Source: Candidatus Methylomirabilis tolerans
GTDB lineage: Bacteria; Methylomirabilota; Methylomirabilia; Methylomirabilales; Methylomirabilaceae
Length of the DNA: 35,612 nucleotides
Assembly: GCA_019912425.1 (NCBI GenBank)
Contig: JAIOIU010000065.1
Location: 1 to 35,612, forward strand
Direction: 5' to 3'
Shown: one piece after another, positions 1-8,434 of the stretch
How positions within the stretch are numbered: position 1 is the first letter of the stretch
How the letters are laid out: every line of letters starts with the position of its first letter
The notes under the pieces: model-generated
What the model saw: only the letters and a program-made list of their open reading frames with translations
What the model was told of the DNA's origin: nothing
The model's database searches: none
Program-made: the position numbers and the translations under genes

Positions 1-50
1 GCTCCGCAGATCTCAGCTCATAACTTGCCGGCCCTAATCTGCCCGTCACC

Positions 51-91
51 TTTGAAACACAAAGGGCCCCCCGGATCATACCGGGAGGCCC
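51..91 (-). terminator. Rho-independent terminator of the zinc-ribbon gene
   Basis: On the minus strand an 11-bp GC-rich stem (81-91 pairs with 64-74, one G-T wobble) encloses a 6-nt loop and is followed by a T-rich run (63 down to 51). It lies about 35 bp after the stop codon of the gene at 125-301, so it fits as that gene's terminator. Confidence 0.75.
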
Positions 92-124
92 CTATCGTCC
101 TGAGCGGCTACTCGCTGTCGCGCC

Positions 125-301
125 TTATCCCGCCTTCGGAAGGGCTGTTCCGCACTTCTCGCAGACTTTCATCATGCGACCGCGCGGGTTAAAGACCATA
201 CTCCAGATCAGATCGCCGCCGCACGCACACTGACCGGCCGTCTTCCGGACCTGGCCCTTCGAGCGGCTGGCAAGCTTTGCGCCTTGTGGTTTCTCCGCCA
301 T
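125..301 (-). CDS. Small zinc-ribbon protein, function unknown
   Basis: A 58-residue protein, too short for usual ORF cut-offs. The N-terminal 24 residues are basic (Lys/Arg-rich). The C-terminal half carries Cys25-x-Cys27 and, about 20 residues later, Cys47-x2-Cys50, an arrangement expected of a single zinc ribbon. The start is supported by a strong Shine-Dalgarno sequence (AAAGGAGGGAGAA) 6-8 nt upstream of the ATG, and the end by a canonical terminator, so the gene looks genuine and monocistronic. The basic N-terminus plus zinc ribbon would suit nucleic-acid or ribosome binding, but that is inference. I do not recognise a named family. Confidence 0.75.
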   Translation of the reverse strand: MAEKPQGAKLASRSKGQVRKTAGQCACGGDLIWSMVFNPRGRMMKVCEKCGTALPKAG

Positions 302-560
302 GTCGACTTCTCCCTCCTTTCACAACAGTATATAATAATGCCTTCCCTTCGCCGAACCCGTATACGCAAACCGCCAGCGTACCACAATTGCCGGTGCACA
401 CCCATACGTAGCGCGCAATAAATACATCGAACTGGGTGTAATAGCGGTACCGAAGGAAGAGCATAGTGAGCTAGCAGCTTCGGTGGACCATGGCGGTTCG
501 AAGAGAAATTCTACGCATTATCAAGGAGTTGTCAAGAAATATTAGTAGAGTTATTGGCCC
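302..560. other. Intergenic region upstream of the zinc-ribbon gene
   Basis: No convincing gene on either strand. On the minus strand an AT-rich stretch (about 327-337, TATTATATACT) lies just upstream of the ribosome binding site and could hold a -10 element for the zinc-ribbon gene, but no matching -35 hexamer is evident. The rest shows no repeat or structure I can support. Confidence 0.4.
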
Positions 561-728
561 TCATTCCAATGGAGAGAGTCGGAACAGACGGCGGGCGTTC
601 TCGGTGGTGAGACGACCGAGCTCGGGAAGCGACATATTCAGGAGTCTGGCAACCTCTTGGGCCGTGCGCAGGAGATGGGCCGGCTCGTTGCGTTGGCCAC
701 GAAAAGCTTGGGGCGGCAGGTAGGGGTA
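561..728 (-). pseudogene. tatD: 3' fragment of a TatD-family metal-dependent DNase gene
   Basis: In the minus-strand frame ending with the TGA at 561-563, about 55 codons read as the C-terminal end of a TatD-family hydrolase: PYLPPQAFRGQRNEPAHLL, then a helix containing AQEVARLLN, then TTENARRLF. This matches the family pattern (PYLAPxPxRGKRNEPAxV ... TTxNAxxLF). The preceding ~200 residues, including the metal-binding His and Asp residues, are absent. Instead the sequence switches to the AT-rich fadL gene at about 728-740. The fragment overlaps the fadL 3' end in another frame, so that reading frame is extended by tatD-derived sequence. It marks the left boundary of the AT-rich block. Confidence 0.75.
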
Positions 729-2059
729 GCAGGAAATAACGGTGGAGGATTTTCGGAACGCTGAAGACGATACGTTAGACTGAAGCCGATCATATGAATA
801 TCTGTATCATACTTCCCGTTGGCGTTGTTTGAAGGATTAAATGGATCAGTAACCGTATTGTTTTTACTCCTCCCCTCCAGCAATTGATAACCATATGCTA
901 GGTCGATTCTCGTGTTCTTATATTTTATATTTGTTCCAACGGTGAAAAGGTGTGTAGGCGCATCTGGGACAACAGGGTCAAACGTCTTATCAGGTACTGG
1001 ATCTCCTCCATAGAGGTAGCCGGCAAGCAATGCAACCGTGTCATTCAGTTGATATTTTGCCCCAAGATTTGCAGAGTACACATCATGCCAGTTTTTTTTT
1101 GTAATGGACGTGGTACTGCCTAAAACAGGTTTATCTAGGTTTATCCTTAATTCTTTAAATGATGACCAGCCTTCCCATCTCATACCAGTTTCTAGTGTCA
1201 GTCGATTAAAACCTTTGTAGGCGACGCCTGCTTGGACTACTCGTGGAAGCGTAATATGTGAATTACCGGGAGTATTTGGAAATATAGCTCCGAGTGAGGG
1301 GCTGGGAAGGGCAAAGGTGGCATCACCATCAATGCCAACCTTGATTTCGCTTCGGTATGAGGCGCCGAACGAAATATCTTTATTGATGTCATACAGGATT
1401 CCAAAATTATACCCTACACCATTTCCATCACCCTTAAATTTTTGTCTACCGTCAGGAAGGCCAGCAGGAAGGCCAAGGCCAGGGACCGCGCTCGCCAAGC
1501 CCGATAGGTTAAGTCTCTTTTTTAACGTTGTGTCAAGGAGAAGGAAATCCACTCCTGCGGCAAATGTAAAATCAGGTGTTACCTTGTATGACACTACAGG
1601 ATTGAAATTGAAAGTTTTCAATTCTGAGTCGGTTGCTATGTATCTTCCTTCCCAACTATTACCCCAGTCAATCCCTAATCCGAAAGGACTAAAGATGCCC
1701 AAACCTGCGCTGATCTTATCATTGAATTTATACGTAACAAAAATAGTGGGTGGATAAAATACCCGATTTTCTGTTCCAGATGAATTTCCCGTTGCAGCAC
1801 TTTCAAATTCCTGCGAAGGGAAGAGTAAGGTTGTTCCTAGTTCAATTTGTGTTCCTTCGAGTTTATTAATCAATGCGGGATTGAAGAAAATCGCCGAGGG
1901 GTCATCTGCGTGCGCAATTACAGCATCTGCCTGACCTAAAGCCGATGCGCCCTGCGTATAGACTGCAAAGCCAGAGCCATAAACATTTGAGGTAGTACAA
2001 AAGACAAAGAATATAGTTATATAAGCAGCTATTCCTCTCCACAATACTTTTTGATTCAT
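638..2059 (-). CDS. OmpP1/FadL/TodX-family outer-membrane transporter
   Basis: A 473-residue beta-barrel porin of the FadL family, which moves hydrophobic compounds such as long-chain fatty acids or aromatics across the outer membrane. Residues 1-28 form a signal peptide ending VYG. The mature N-terminus (SGFAVYTQGASALGQADAV) is the classic FadL hatch start, followed by a DDPSAIFFNPA motif. The start at 2059 is chosen because it puts the signal peptide at the N-terminus; an upstream ATG at 2173 would add 38 residues inside the neighbouring gene. It lies 16 nt after the PilZ gene stop, so the two are probably cotranscribed. The barrel should end near the IGFSLTYR strand; the last ~40 residues are not FadL-like and read through a junction into a tatD remnant, so the native C-terminus has probably been lost. 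Codon use is AT-rich. Confidence 0.85.
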   Translation of the reverse strand: MNQKVLWRGIAAYITIFFVFCTTSNVYGSGFAVYTQGASALGQADAVIAHADDPSAIFFNPALINKLEGTQIELGTTLLFPSQEFESAATGNSSGTENRVFYPPTIFVTYKFNDKISAGLGIFSPFGLGIDWGNSWEGRYIATDSELKTFNFNPVVSYKVTPDFTFAAGVDFLLLDTTLKKRLNLSGLASAVPGLGLPAGLPDGRQKFKGDGNGVGYNFGILYDINKDISFGASYRSEIKVGIDGDATFALPSPSLGAIFPNTPGNSHITLPRVVQAGVAYKGFNRLTLETGMRWEGWSSFKELRINLDKPVLGSTTSITKKNWHDVYSANLGAKYQLNDTVALLAGYLYGGDPVPDKTFDPVVPDAPTHLFTVGTNIKYKNTRIDLAYGYQLLEGRSKNNTVTDPFNPSNNANGKYDTDIHMIGFSLTYRLQRSENPPPLFPATPTCRPKLFVANATSRPISCARPKRLPDS

Positions 2060-2075
2060 AGTAGAACGCGCTCTC

Positions 2076-4262
2076 TTATCGTCCGTCTTCGTTTTCATGT
2101 TGGGAGTCAATCTCATTCTTAGTGACAATGCGCAACGGCCTCCGATGTCTCTCACGTTGCGTTCTCGCATCATCGTGCATCTCGGGGTAAACTATAAAAT
2201 CTTGAACCTCTTCATTGTGACTATGGTGAAATAAATTATCCATGTATTTGAAGTATTGATCAGTATATTGTGTATTCAAAATCCATAGAGTATATATTTT
2301 TTCATCGGGTACGGACTGGCTTTGCGCATAGCTAATAGGATACAATAGTATAGGGATTTCATCCTGCCGCTCATAATATTTTGATAGCATGGAGAGGCAG
2401 ATATAAATTGTATTAATGGGAAGATCGTTAGCGTCCAGGATAATAACGTGGAAACAATTCGTCAGGTTAGACAGGTTTAAGCCGATATCAGAAACGTTTA
2501 CCACTATAACTGCCTTTAGAGCATCATTTTTTTTCAAAGAAAAAAGAAGCCTTTCCCTTTTGAAACCAAGCCTGTTAAATTCCTTACTGAGATTATCATT
2601 ATCAATCATATCCGGCGTTAAATCCAGGGCTTGAAGCATCAAGCCTCCGGATTCATATTCATAAAAATTTTCCAGTTCTAAAAGGTCTTCGGGCTGGGTT
2701 TTTGTTAATGTCATTGCCTCCGGTAAACTAGTCGGTTGTGTGCCAGTTCTTGCAAAACAGAAATAGACAAAGGAATCAACAGAACAAGCCTTTGGAGTAT
2801 TGATTTCTCGGGCACACCCTCCAAAAACACGCATAGGAAACTTATTATCTGGTCTGAAATAACAACCGATAAAATTCATGTGTGTTGAATAGAGACGGTG
2901 AAAATCGTTTATATAACGTTCAACCTGTCTCAGCACAACAAGTCCGGTATTGCCATGTTCTGCTCTGAGGGAGGCATGGTGGTGAATTAGCCATGTATCT
3001 TCATAAAAACGGATTATAGATATATGCGCTTGAATTATGCCTTTGTCTTGACATACAAAATGCCTGGCTATATGGGGATTTTCGACATAAAGCTTCTCAT
3101 AAGTTTCTTTAAATCTTTCCTTGTCAGCGCACATAAGGGCATATTTTTTAGGATAGATAAAACCTGTCTCGAAAAAGAACCTCCACAGCGCATCCATATC
3201 CACCCTATTGCAAACGTAGGCCTTTTTATTTACCGCCTGATGCAAATAACTCGAAAGTCTTACCTGTTCCTGGATATCCATATCTAAGATGGTCATTCCG
3301 CACTTCGCGAGAGTTTTGTCATCATTGGCTTTATAAACATTTCTATTAACAACCTGGGATTTGCATCTGATTTTAAAATCATGTGCTAATTCTATGTACA
3401 GTTCCGGGATAATCATTCCGGCTAAAAGCACAGCATTGTCCATATCTTCCTCAACAGAAAAACCAGAACCTGTCAGATCTTCAACTTCCATATTGATAAG
3501 TTTCTGAGTAAAAGGATGTGTAAAGCTAATATTTGGTGAGGGGGACAATTTGTGTCGAGAGCTTCGAAATTCTTTTGTCTTAAATCTGCGTATCTGATCG
3601 TTTACAGGTTTTAATACAAAGGCGCTCTTTTTTTGGCCATATGTTTGTCGGATTATCCTGCATTCTCCTGAATAAAGTACATCCTGGTTATTTTTGAATG
3701 TAACATAGACTGTATCTTCAGGATTAACCCAATGAAATGGTTGGGACGGCTCAGTTGATACTTCTATACAGAACGAGACAGCGCTAAAGTTCAAAAGAGA
3801 TCCGTAAAATATTATACCGTTTTGAATGAAATCAACTTTAATACCCTTGCATAAATGCCTTCTTACCTTGCGGTAGCTAAGTTCGTAACAAATTTCAGGA
3901 AGGCTGAAACTAATTCCTTCCTCACTTATTTCCTTTAAGGCAGCTTCAACAAGAATAAGCGCTAGATCATCTGTCAGTAGAAAATTTAGAAATTTGTAAG
4001 CACTCAATTTCTGTTTTAGTCCTGCTGGTTCAACCCACAAACATTCCAGACTATTTTCAAGACATGGCTGTGGCGTGACTTGAAGAGATAGGACGGTATC
4101 ATATTTTAGATGTTTGAAATTTATAAGTATTGTGCCAGTTTGAAAATTAATATGGTTCAGAATGTTTCTTAGGCGTTTTCTGGAGATCTTCTTTCTTTCT
4201 TCCAGTCCGTTATCTAGGCCGGCGTAGTGGGAAAACTTAGCAATTCTTTGGAGTCTATCCAT
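2076..4262 (-). CDS. PilZ-domain protein with acyltransferase-like C-terminal region
   Basis: A 728-residue cytoplasmic protein with no membrane segments. Around residues 226-340 is a PilZ domain, the c-di-GMP receptor fold, with arginines in RRFKTKEFRSSR (about 225-236) and the downstream DLTGSGFSV (262-270) matching the (D/N)xSxxG signature, though Thr replaces Ser. A weaker PilZ-like copy may occupy about 128-225 (RKVRR then LLNFSAVSF). Residues about 375-540 resemble acyltransferase-type (GNAT/FemAB-like) folds, but this is weak. The start follows AGAGGGTGG directly upstream, near the end of a decayed IS3 element. It precedes fadL by 16 nt. AT-rich codon use suggests transfer. A c-di-GMP-responsive regulator or acyltransferase is inferred, not shown. 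Confidence 0.7.
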   Translation of the reverse strand: MDRLQRIAKFSHYAGLDNGLEERKKISRKRLRNILNHINFQTGTILINFKHLKYDTVLSLQVTPQPCLENSLECLWVEPAGLKQKLSAYKFLNFLLTDDLALILVEAALKEISEEGISFSLPEICYELSYRKVRRHLCKGIKVDFIQNGIIFYGSLLNFSAVSFCIEVSTEPSQPFHWVNPEDTVYVTFKNNQDVLYSGECRIIRQTYGQKKSAFVLKPVNDQIRRFKTKEFRSSRHKLSPSPNISFTHPFTQKLINMEVEDLTGSGFSVEEDMDNAVLLAGMIIPELYIELAHDFKIRCKSQVVNRNVYKANDDKTLAKCGMTILDMDIQEQVRLSSYLHQAVNKKAYVCNRVDMDALWRFFFETGFIYPKKYALMCADKERFKETYEKLYVENPHIARHFVCQDKGIIQAHISIIRFYEDTWLIHHHASLRAEHGNTGLVVLRQVERYINDFHRLYSTHMNFIGCYFRPDNKFPMRVFGGCAREINTPKACSVDSFVYFCFARTGTQPTSLPEAMTLTKTQPEDLLELENFYEYESGGLMLQALDLTPDMIDNDNLSKEFNRLGFKRERLLFSLKKNDALKAVIVVNVSDIGLNLSNLTNCFHVIILDANDLPINTIYICLSMLSKYYERQDEIPILLYPISYAQSQSVPDEKIYTLWILNTQYTDQYFKYMDNLFHHSHNEEVQDFIVYPEMHDDARTQRERHRRPLRIVTKNEIDSQHENEDGR

Positions 4263-4304
4263 TGCCCACCCTCTGATCAGAGCCGATTGGTTGTCAACGG
4301 CGAG

Positions 4305-5660
4305 CTAATCAAGAAATGTCCGCTTCCACAACCTTATGTTGACCCTTGGCTGCAGTGTGATACGCTCGCCAAGCAGCAAAGGTCTTGCCTTGATCTTGTC
4401 TCGTTCGGCGAGGATGCCCTCCCGCTCCCCGCTGCGCTCCTGATGGGGCGTGACTATTCCAATCCGCATGTGAAGATGCTAGTGATTGTAGCAGTGAAAG
4501 AACGACTCAAAACACGCCCGCGCCGCTTCGAGGGTGGCGAAGGCCTCGGGCTAGGCGTGGTGGGTCTTGACTGTGGAAAACAGCGACTCGATGTAGGGGT
4601 TGTCGTTCGGCATCCTCGGCCGTGCAAAGAGCCGGGCCACGCTAAGGTCTTGGAAGAAAATCCAGCATCGCCCGCGAGCGCATCTGGGTCAGGGAGCGAG
4701 AACGGCATCTGCGCCGCCGGCAGCCCTTCGGCCGGCAGGGCCGCATCCCAGGCGGTCTTCGCGAATTCCGTGGTGGCCAGAGCGCTCATCGTCCACCCCG
4801 CCGCCTTTCGGCCGTACTGATCTTCGACGGCGACCATGTACCAACACTGATGGGGGATCCCGGTGGGCACCTTGGTGAAGTCCCAGGTCCAGAGTTGGTT
4901 GGGACCGTGCACGAACGAGGTATCCGGGGCTTCTCCCCGGTGCCGCCCCATGAGGCGTCGCTTCCCGCGGTGATCTGCCAAGTCATGGCCCTCTCGTATT
5001 CCCAAATCGCCACGTGCGACACATAGACCTCCTTGGTTTCGAGGATCTTGATGGAGCGCTTTCGGCAATTGAGATCCGCCCACGCGGTGCGGGCCACCGC
5101 CTCTCGAATCGCCTCATGCGCTTCCGGGGTGGGGGCGTTGACGGGCCGGACGGTCGCCGGCTTCGCATGACGGGCATAGTCGCCCTCTTGCGCCAAGGTG
5201 CGCCACCGCTGAAAGCGGCGCTCGTTGAGCTCTATCGCGGCACAGGCGGCTTGGGTGGCCAACCCGGCCGCAATGGCGTCCTCGATCGCCACGATCAGCG
5301 CCTTCCGCCGACCGCCGTGGAGGCGGAGGCTATCGAGGGATCCCGCCAACCCAAGCGCTCGCTTTTTTTGAGCAGCGTGTACTCCACGGTCAACTCAGCC
5401 AACGCATTCTCCTTTTGCGCCAGCTCAGTCACGAGTTCGGCATACTCTCTGTCCTCTTGGGAACCTGCTACAGGCCCGCGGCAGCTTCTCTTGAGCGTCA
5501 TCAGGACGGCCTGTTCCACCAGCATCTCGATCCTCCGGAGATCGTTCAGGTGGAGCCCATACCGCCGCAGGATCTCGCCCATATTGGCGTCCTTCTGGCG
5601 CGTCTCCACGTACACCTCCAGCTTCCGCTTTGCCGTCATTCCCTTCTTTCCTTCATCCAT
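4305..5660 (-). pseudogene. Decayed IS3-family insertion sequence (orfA/orfB transposase)
   Basis: The upstream frame (5660-5295) encodes an OrfA-type protein: a helix-turn-helix start (KRKLEVYVETRQKDANMGEI) and a coiled coil ending LLKKSE. OrfB follows in another frame (5349 to about 4985), including QAACAAIELNERRFQRW and the HVAIWEYERA segment. The integrase core is then shifted to a different frame (PNQLWTWDFTKVPTGIPHQ ... VEDQYGRKAAGW, about 4920-4770). After about 4730 it shifts again (DNPYIESLFSTVKT, then an in-frame TAG), ending at the stop at 4305. OrfA/OrfB frameshifting is normal for IS3, but the two later shifts and the stop mean it is dead. Clear terminal inverted repeats were not found. 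It lies directly upstream of the PilZ gene. Confidence 0.8.
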
Positions 5661-5982
5661 GACTCTTGTCTCTTCTCAATCGAGCGCCCATTCTACCACT
5701 GTTAAGCGGTTTTTCTCAGGATAACATCTGAAAAGCGCTTTTCACGAAATATTAAGACATTAACAATCGTTGTCAACCCAAAAGTTTTTCATTGTTCATA
5801 CTTTAATATCATATAATAATAACAACTATTATATTATATCGACGGTGTCATAACGTTAATCGAATAGATTCAATTGGATGCGGTCATCGAGGCCCTTCGG
5901 AGTTCGTATGCGAAAGGACCTGTAGAATGGGCGTTGTCTCGATTAGGGTTACACTCCTAATCTGTAGAATCGTGTAGAGGGA
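5661..5982. other. AT-rich intergenic region with a 16-bp palindrome
   Basis: No gene is evident. A perfect 16-bp palindrome, TGAAAAGCGCTTTTCA, lies at 5729-5744 and could be an operator, part of an insertion-sequence end, or chance. An AT-rich stretch follows (about 5800-5840), then GC-richer sequence leading into the IS256-type remnant. Confidence 0.4.
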
Positions 5983-6306
5983 ATGAGGCGGGTTCGGGCA
6001 CTTTTTGACAATGGCCAATCAGGATGGCCTCACGGTGCTCACATTCCCCTTCGCGTATCGGGCGAAGATCCTACCATCCATCTACTCGAGCGGCTCTTCG
6101 GCGAAGGGAAGCGCCACACTAAGGTCATTCCGCGCTTCACCTCGGAGTCCAGCGGGCTGACGCTGCTGTTCGCGGTTTTCGTCGATACCTCCGAAGGTTG
6201 GCGAGGGGTGCGCATGCCAGCGTACATCGTCGAGCGTCTCGAGCAGATTACCGAGCATCCAGGCAGCGAGTGGGAGGATCTCGATCTGATGAAGCTGGCT
6301 GCTTGA
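5983..6306 (+). pseudogene. C-terminal remnant of an IS256 (mutator)-family transposase
   Basis: The frame contains LLERLFGEGKRHTKVIPRF followed by a short helix, LLFAVFVDTSEGW, and a Trp-Glu-Asp near the end. This corresponds to the end of IS256-family transposases (TTNxxERLNREIRRRTRVVGxFP ... ). The catalytic N-terminal ~280 residues are missing and no ribosome binding site supports the ATG, so I treat this as a remnant rather than a gene. It is distinct from the intact IS256-family transposase later in the window. The assignment rests on the conserved Glu-Arg segment and could be wrong. Confidence 0.55.
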
Positions 6307-6434
6307 GATCATGAAAAGTGGAGGTTATGTCTCTGAGCGTTTACAGGAAGAAAAGGACCTGACCTTAGAATGCACCCGGGAGGGTACACCCCCTTTCCTC
6401 TATTTGCACACTTTTTGAATATAGCTCCTATAGC

Positions 6435-6447
6435 CCGGACAGTAGTG
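6435..6447. repeat. 13-bp solo inverted-repeat end matching the IS4 element
   Basis: CCGGACAGTAGTG is identical to the right terminus of the intact IS4 element (9737-9749) and complementary to its left terminus (8435-8447). No transposase sequence lies to its left. It is oriented as the right end of an insertion sequence lying to the left, so 6448-8434 is bracketed by two such ends. Confidence 0.7.
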
Positions 6448-6524
6448 ATATAATCACAAAAATATTTCCGGTGTCAATCTAAACAACCTAAGAGAAGAAA
6501 GGAGGAGGGGTTATCGAATACTTA

Positions 6525-7313
6525 ATGGAAAATGAAGAAGAGGCTTTCCGTCTGGATATTAAAACAAATAGTAAGGTTGTTGAACAGCAAGCTCTCTGGG
6601 CTGGTATAAAGCCAGGTATGCGTGTTGCTGACATGTGCTGTGGTTCAGGGAAAGTAACTTCTATATTACATAAATTAGTTCAACCTGGTGGAGCGGTAAT
6701 CGGATTTGATGGTTCAGAAAAGAGGATTGAATATGCTCAAGAACACTATAATGATAAAGCGATAAAATTTAAGTGTAGAGATATACAAACACATCTCGAT
6801 GATGTGGAGATGTTTGACTTTGTCTGGATGCGCTTTGTTTTAGAGTATTACCTTTCTAGCAGTTTTGATATCGTTAAAAATGTAACTAAGATTGTAAAAC
6901 CAGGTGGTGTTTTGTGTCTGGTCGATTTAGACTATAATTGTTTAAGCCATTTTGGCATTTCGCCAAGACTGGAACGAACTATTTTTGCTGCGATGAAGTA
7001 TTTAGAGAAAAACGCAAATTTCGATCCGTATGCAGGGAGAAAACTTTATTCTTTCTTGTATGATCTTGGCTATCAAGATATAAACATAGATGTTACCGCT
7101 CATCACCTGATATTTGGGCAATTAAAAGACGTTGATGCCTTCAACTGGATCAAAAAGTTTGAAGTTATCTCGAAAAAGGTAAATTTCAATTATGAAGAAT
7201 ATGAGGGAGGATACGAAGAGTTTTTAGAGGAATTTAATAGATTTTTTGTCAATCCAAGAAGATTTACTTACACACCAGTAATTTGTTGCAGGGGACGTAA
7301 GCCTGTTGTTTGA
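6525..7313 (+). CDS. Class I SAM-dependent methyltransferase
   Basis: A 262-residue methyltransferase. Motif I is VADMCCGSGKVT (residues 34-45), the acidic residue at the end of strand 2 is in VIGFDGSE, and the motif after VKPGG (VLCLVDLD) completes a Rossmann SAM-binding core. The C-terminal ~100 residues are aromatic and lysine-rich and probably form the substrate cap; the substrate is not identifiable. A purine-rich GGAGGAGGGG at 6501-6510 precedes the ATG with a rather long 14-nt spacer. The gene is AT-rich, converges on the HD-GYP gene with only 22 bp between stops, and sits just after the solo insertion-sequence end at 6435-6447. It is not obviously part of the glycan locus. Confidence 0.8.
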   Translation: MENEEEAFRLDIKTNSKVVEQQALWAGIKPGMRVADMCCGSGKVTSILHKLVQPGGAVIGFDGSEKRIEYAQEHYNDKAIKFKCRDIQTHLDDVEMFDFVWMRFVLEYYLSSSFDIVKNVTKIVKPGGVLCLVDLDYNCLSHFGISPRLERTIFAAMKYLEKNANFDPYAGRKLYSFLYDLGYQDINIDVTAHHLIFGQLKDVDAFNWIKKFEVISKKVNFNYEEYEGGYEEFLEEFNRFFVNPRRFTYTPVICCRGRKPVV

Positions 7314-7335
7314 TTTAACTATGTAAAATATTGGA

Positions 7336-8427
7336 TTAAGTCTTTAATGTTTTATTGTAATATTTCATAAAAGCATCAACAATGTTTTTGTCATAACTTT
7401 TTCCTACCTCCTCATTGAGTAGTTGAAATGCTATATCGAGGGGCATCGGGTTCCTGTAATGACGTTTTGCCGTTATAGCTTCGAAAAAGTCTGCTACGCC
7501 AATTATTCTAGCGCCCAGAGGAATATCTTCTCCCCTCTGTCCTTTTGGATAACCACTTCCATCAATTTTCTCATGGTGTGATCCTGCAATATTAGGAATC
7601 TCCTTATAAATGCCTTCAAAATGTATTCGTTCCAATATGTTCCTGGTTTTATCCGCGTGGCTTTCTATTTCCTTACGTTCTTCGTCATTCAATTTGCCTG
7701 GTTTCATTAAGATAGAATCTTTGATACCTATTTTGCCATAATCATGCAGTAATGACGCTATACGAATTATTTCCTCATATTCCTTTGGCAAATCTAATTC
7801 ATGACATATTCCCAGCGCATACTCTGTGACTTTTTCGGAATGACCTGCTGTAAGCGGGTCTCTTGCATCAATGCTGGCTGCTAAGGTGTGTAATATAGAT
7901 TTAAATTGCCTTTCTTTTGTTTCCAGTAGCATACAGTTATGAATGCTTATCCCAATTTCAGGCGCAACACCCATAAGCAAACTAATATCACTTTGGACCA
8001 ATGGCTTTTTTGTCTTTATATTGTCTACTGCAAGAATTCCCAGTGACTCTCCTTCGTAGATTATTGGACAACAGATAAAGGACAATGCCCCCATTTTTTT
8101 CGCAAAATCCAGGCTGTGAGATGAAAGGTTGGTCTCGATCTCGTGCATATCATTTATTAAAAATGGTTTCTGTTCACGAAAACAGACCACAAACAGCCCT
8201 TTTGACTCAGACATATTTAAATGAAACTGAGTGTGCTTCAAAACGTTTAATTGCTCAGGAGTATAACCAAAACCTGCACGGAATAATAACAGGGAACTGT
8301 CTTGATTTGCTAAAAGAATTACGCCCCGATCATAATAAAGGCGAGTTTCCAATACCTTAATAACATTAGATAAAATGATATCGACATTCATTTGCTTGCT
8401 AAGAGATAGCCCGATTTCACTTATCAT
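7336..8427 (-). CDS. GAF/HD-GYP-domain c-di-GMP phosphodiesterase, probably 5'-truncated
   Basis: The 363-residue product has a GAF sensor domain (about 5-165) and an HD-GYP domain (about 180-355) with the metal-binding His228-Asp229 pair, HHEKIDGSGYP (284-294) and downstream VADFFEAITAKRHYR. All signature residues of this class of c-di-GMP hydrolases are present, so the catalytic domain should be active if expressed. The protein begins in what is normally the first helix of a GAF domain (GLSLSKQMNVDIIL), and the coding sequence starts 7 bp from the left end of the IS4 element, with an in-frame TAG inside the inverted repeat. There is no good ribosome binding site. The element has probably removed an N-terminal sensor region. 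AT-rich. Confidence 0.8.
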   Translation of the reverse strand: MISEIGLSLSKQMNVDIILSNVIKVLETRLYYDRGVILLANQDSSLLLFRAGFGYTPEQLNVLKHTQFHLNMSESKGLFVVCFREQKPFLINDMHEIETNLSSHSLDFAKKMGALSFICCPIIYEGESLGILAVDNIKTKKPLVQSDISLLMGVAPEIGISIHNCMLLETKERQFKSILHTLAASIDARDPLTAGHSEKVTEYALGICHELDLPKEYEEIIRIASLLHDYGKIGIKDSILMKPGKLNDEERKEIESHADKTRNILERIHFEGIYKEIPNIAGSHHEKIDGSGYPKGQRGEDIPLGARIIGVADFFEAITAKRHYRNPMPLDIAFQLLNEEVGKSYDKNIVDAFMKYYNKTLKT

Positions 8428-8434
8428 TCTGGAA

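Noticed and set aside
490-723. A 77-residue open frame on the plus strand
   Set aside because: It lies opposite the tatD fragment and the extended fadL end, is Arg/Ser-rich, and has no ribosome binding site.
6448-6460. Promoter for the methyltransferase gene at the insertion-sequence end (TATAAT at 6449-6454)
   Set aside because: A -10-like hexamer is present, but no acceptable -35 lies 16-18 bp upstream, and the region is AT-rich.
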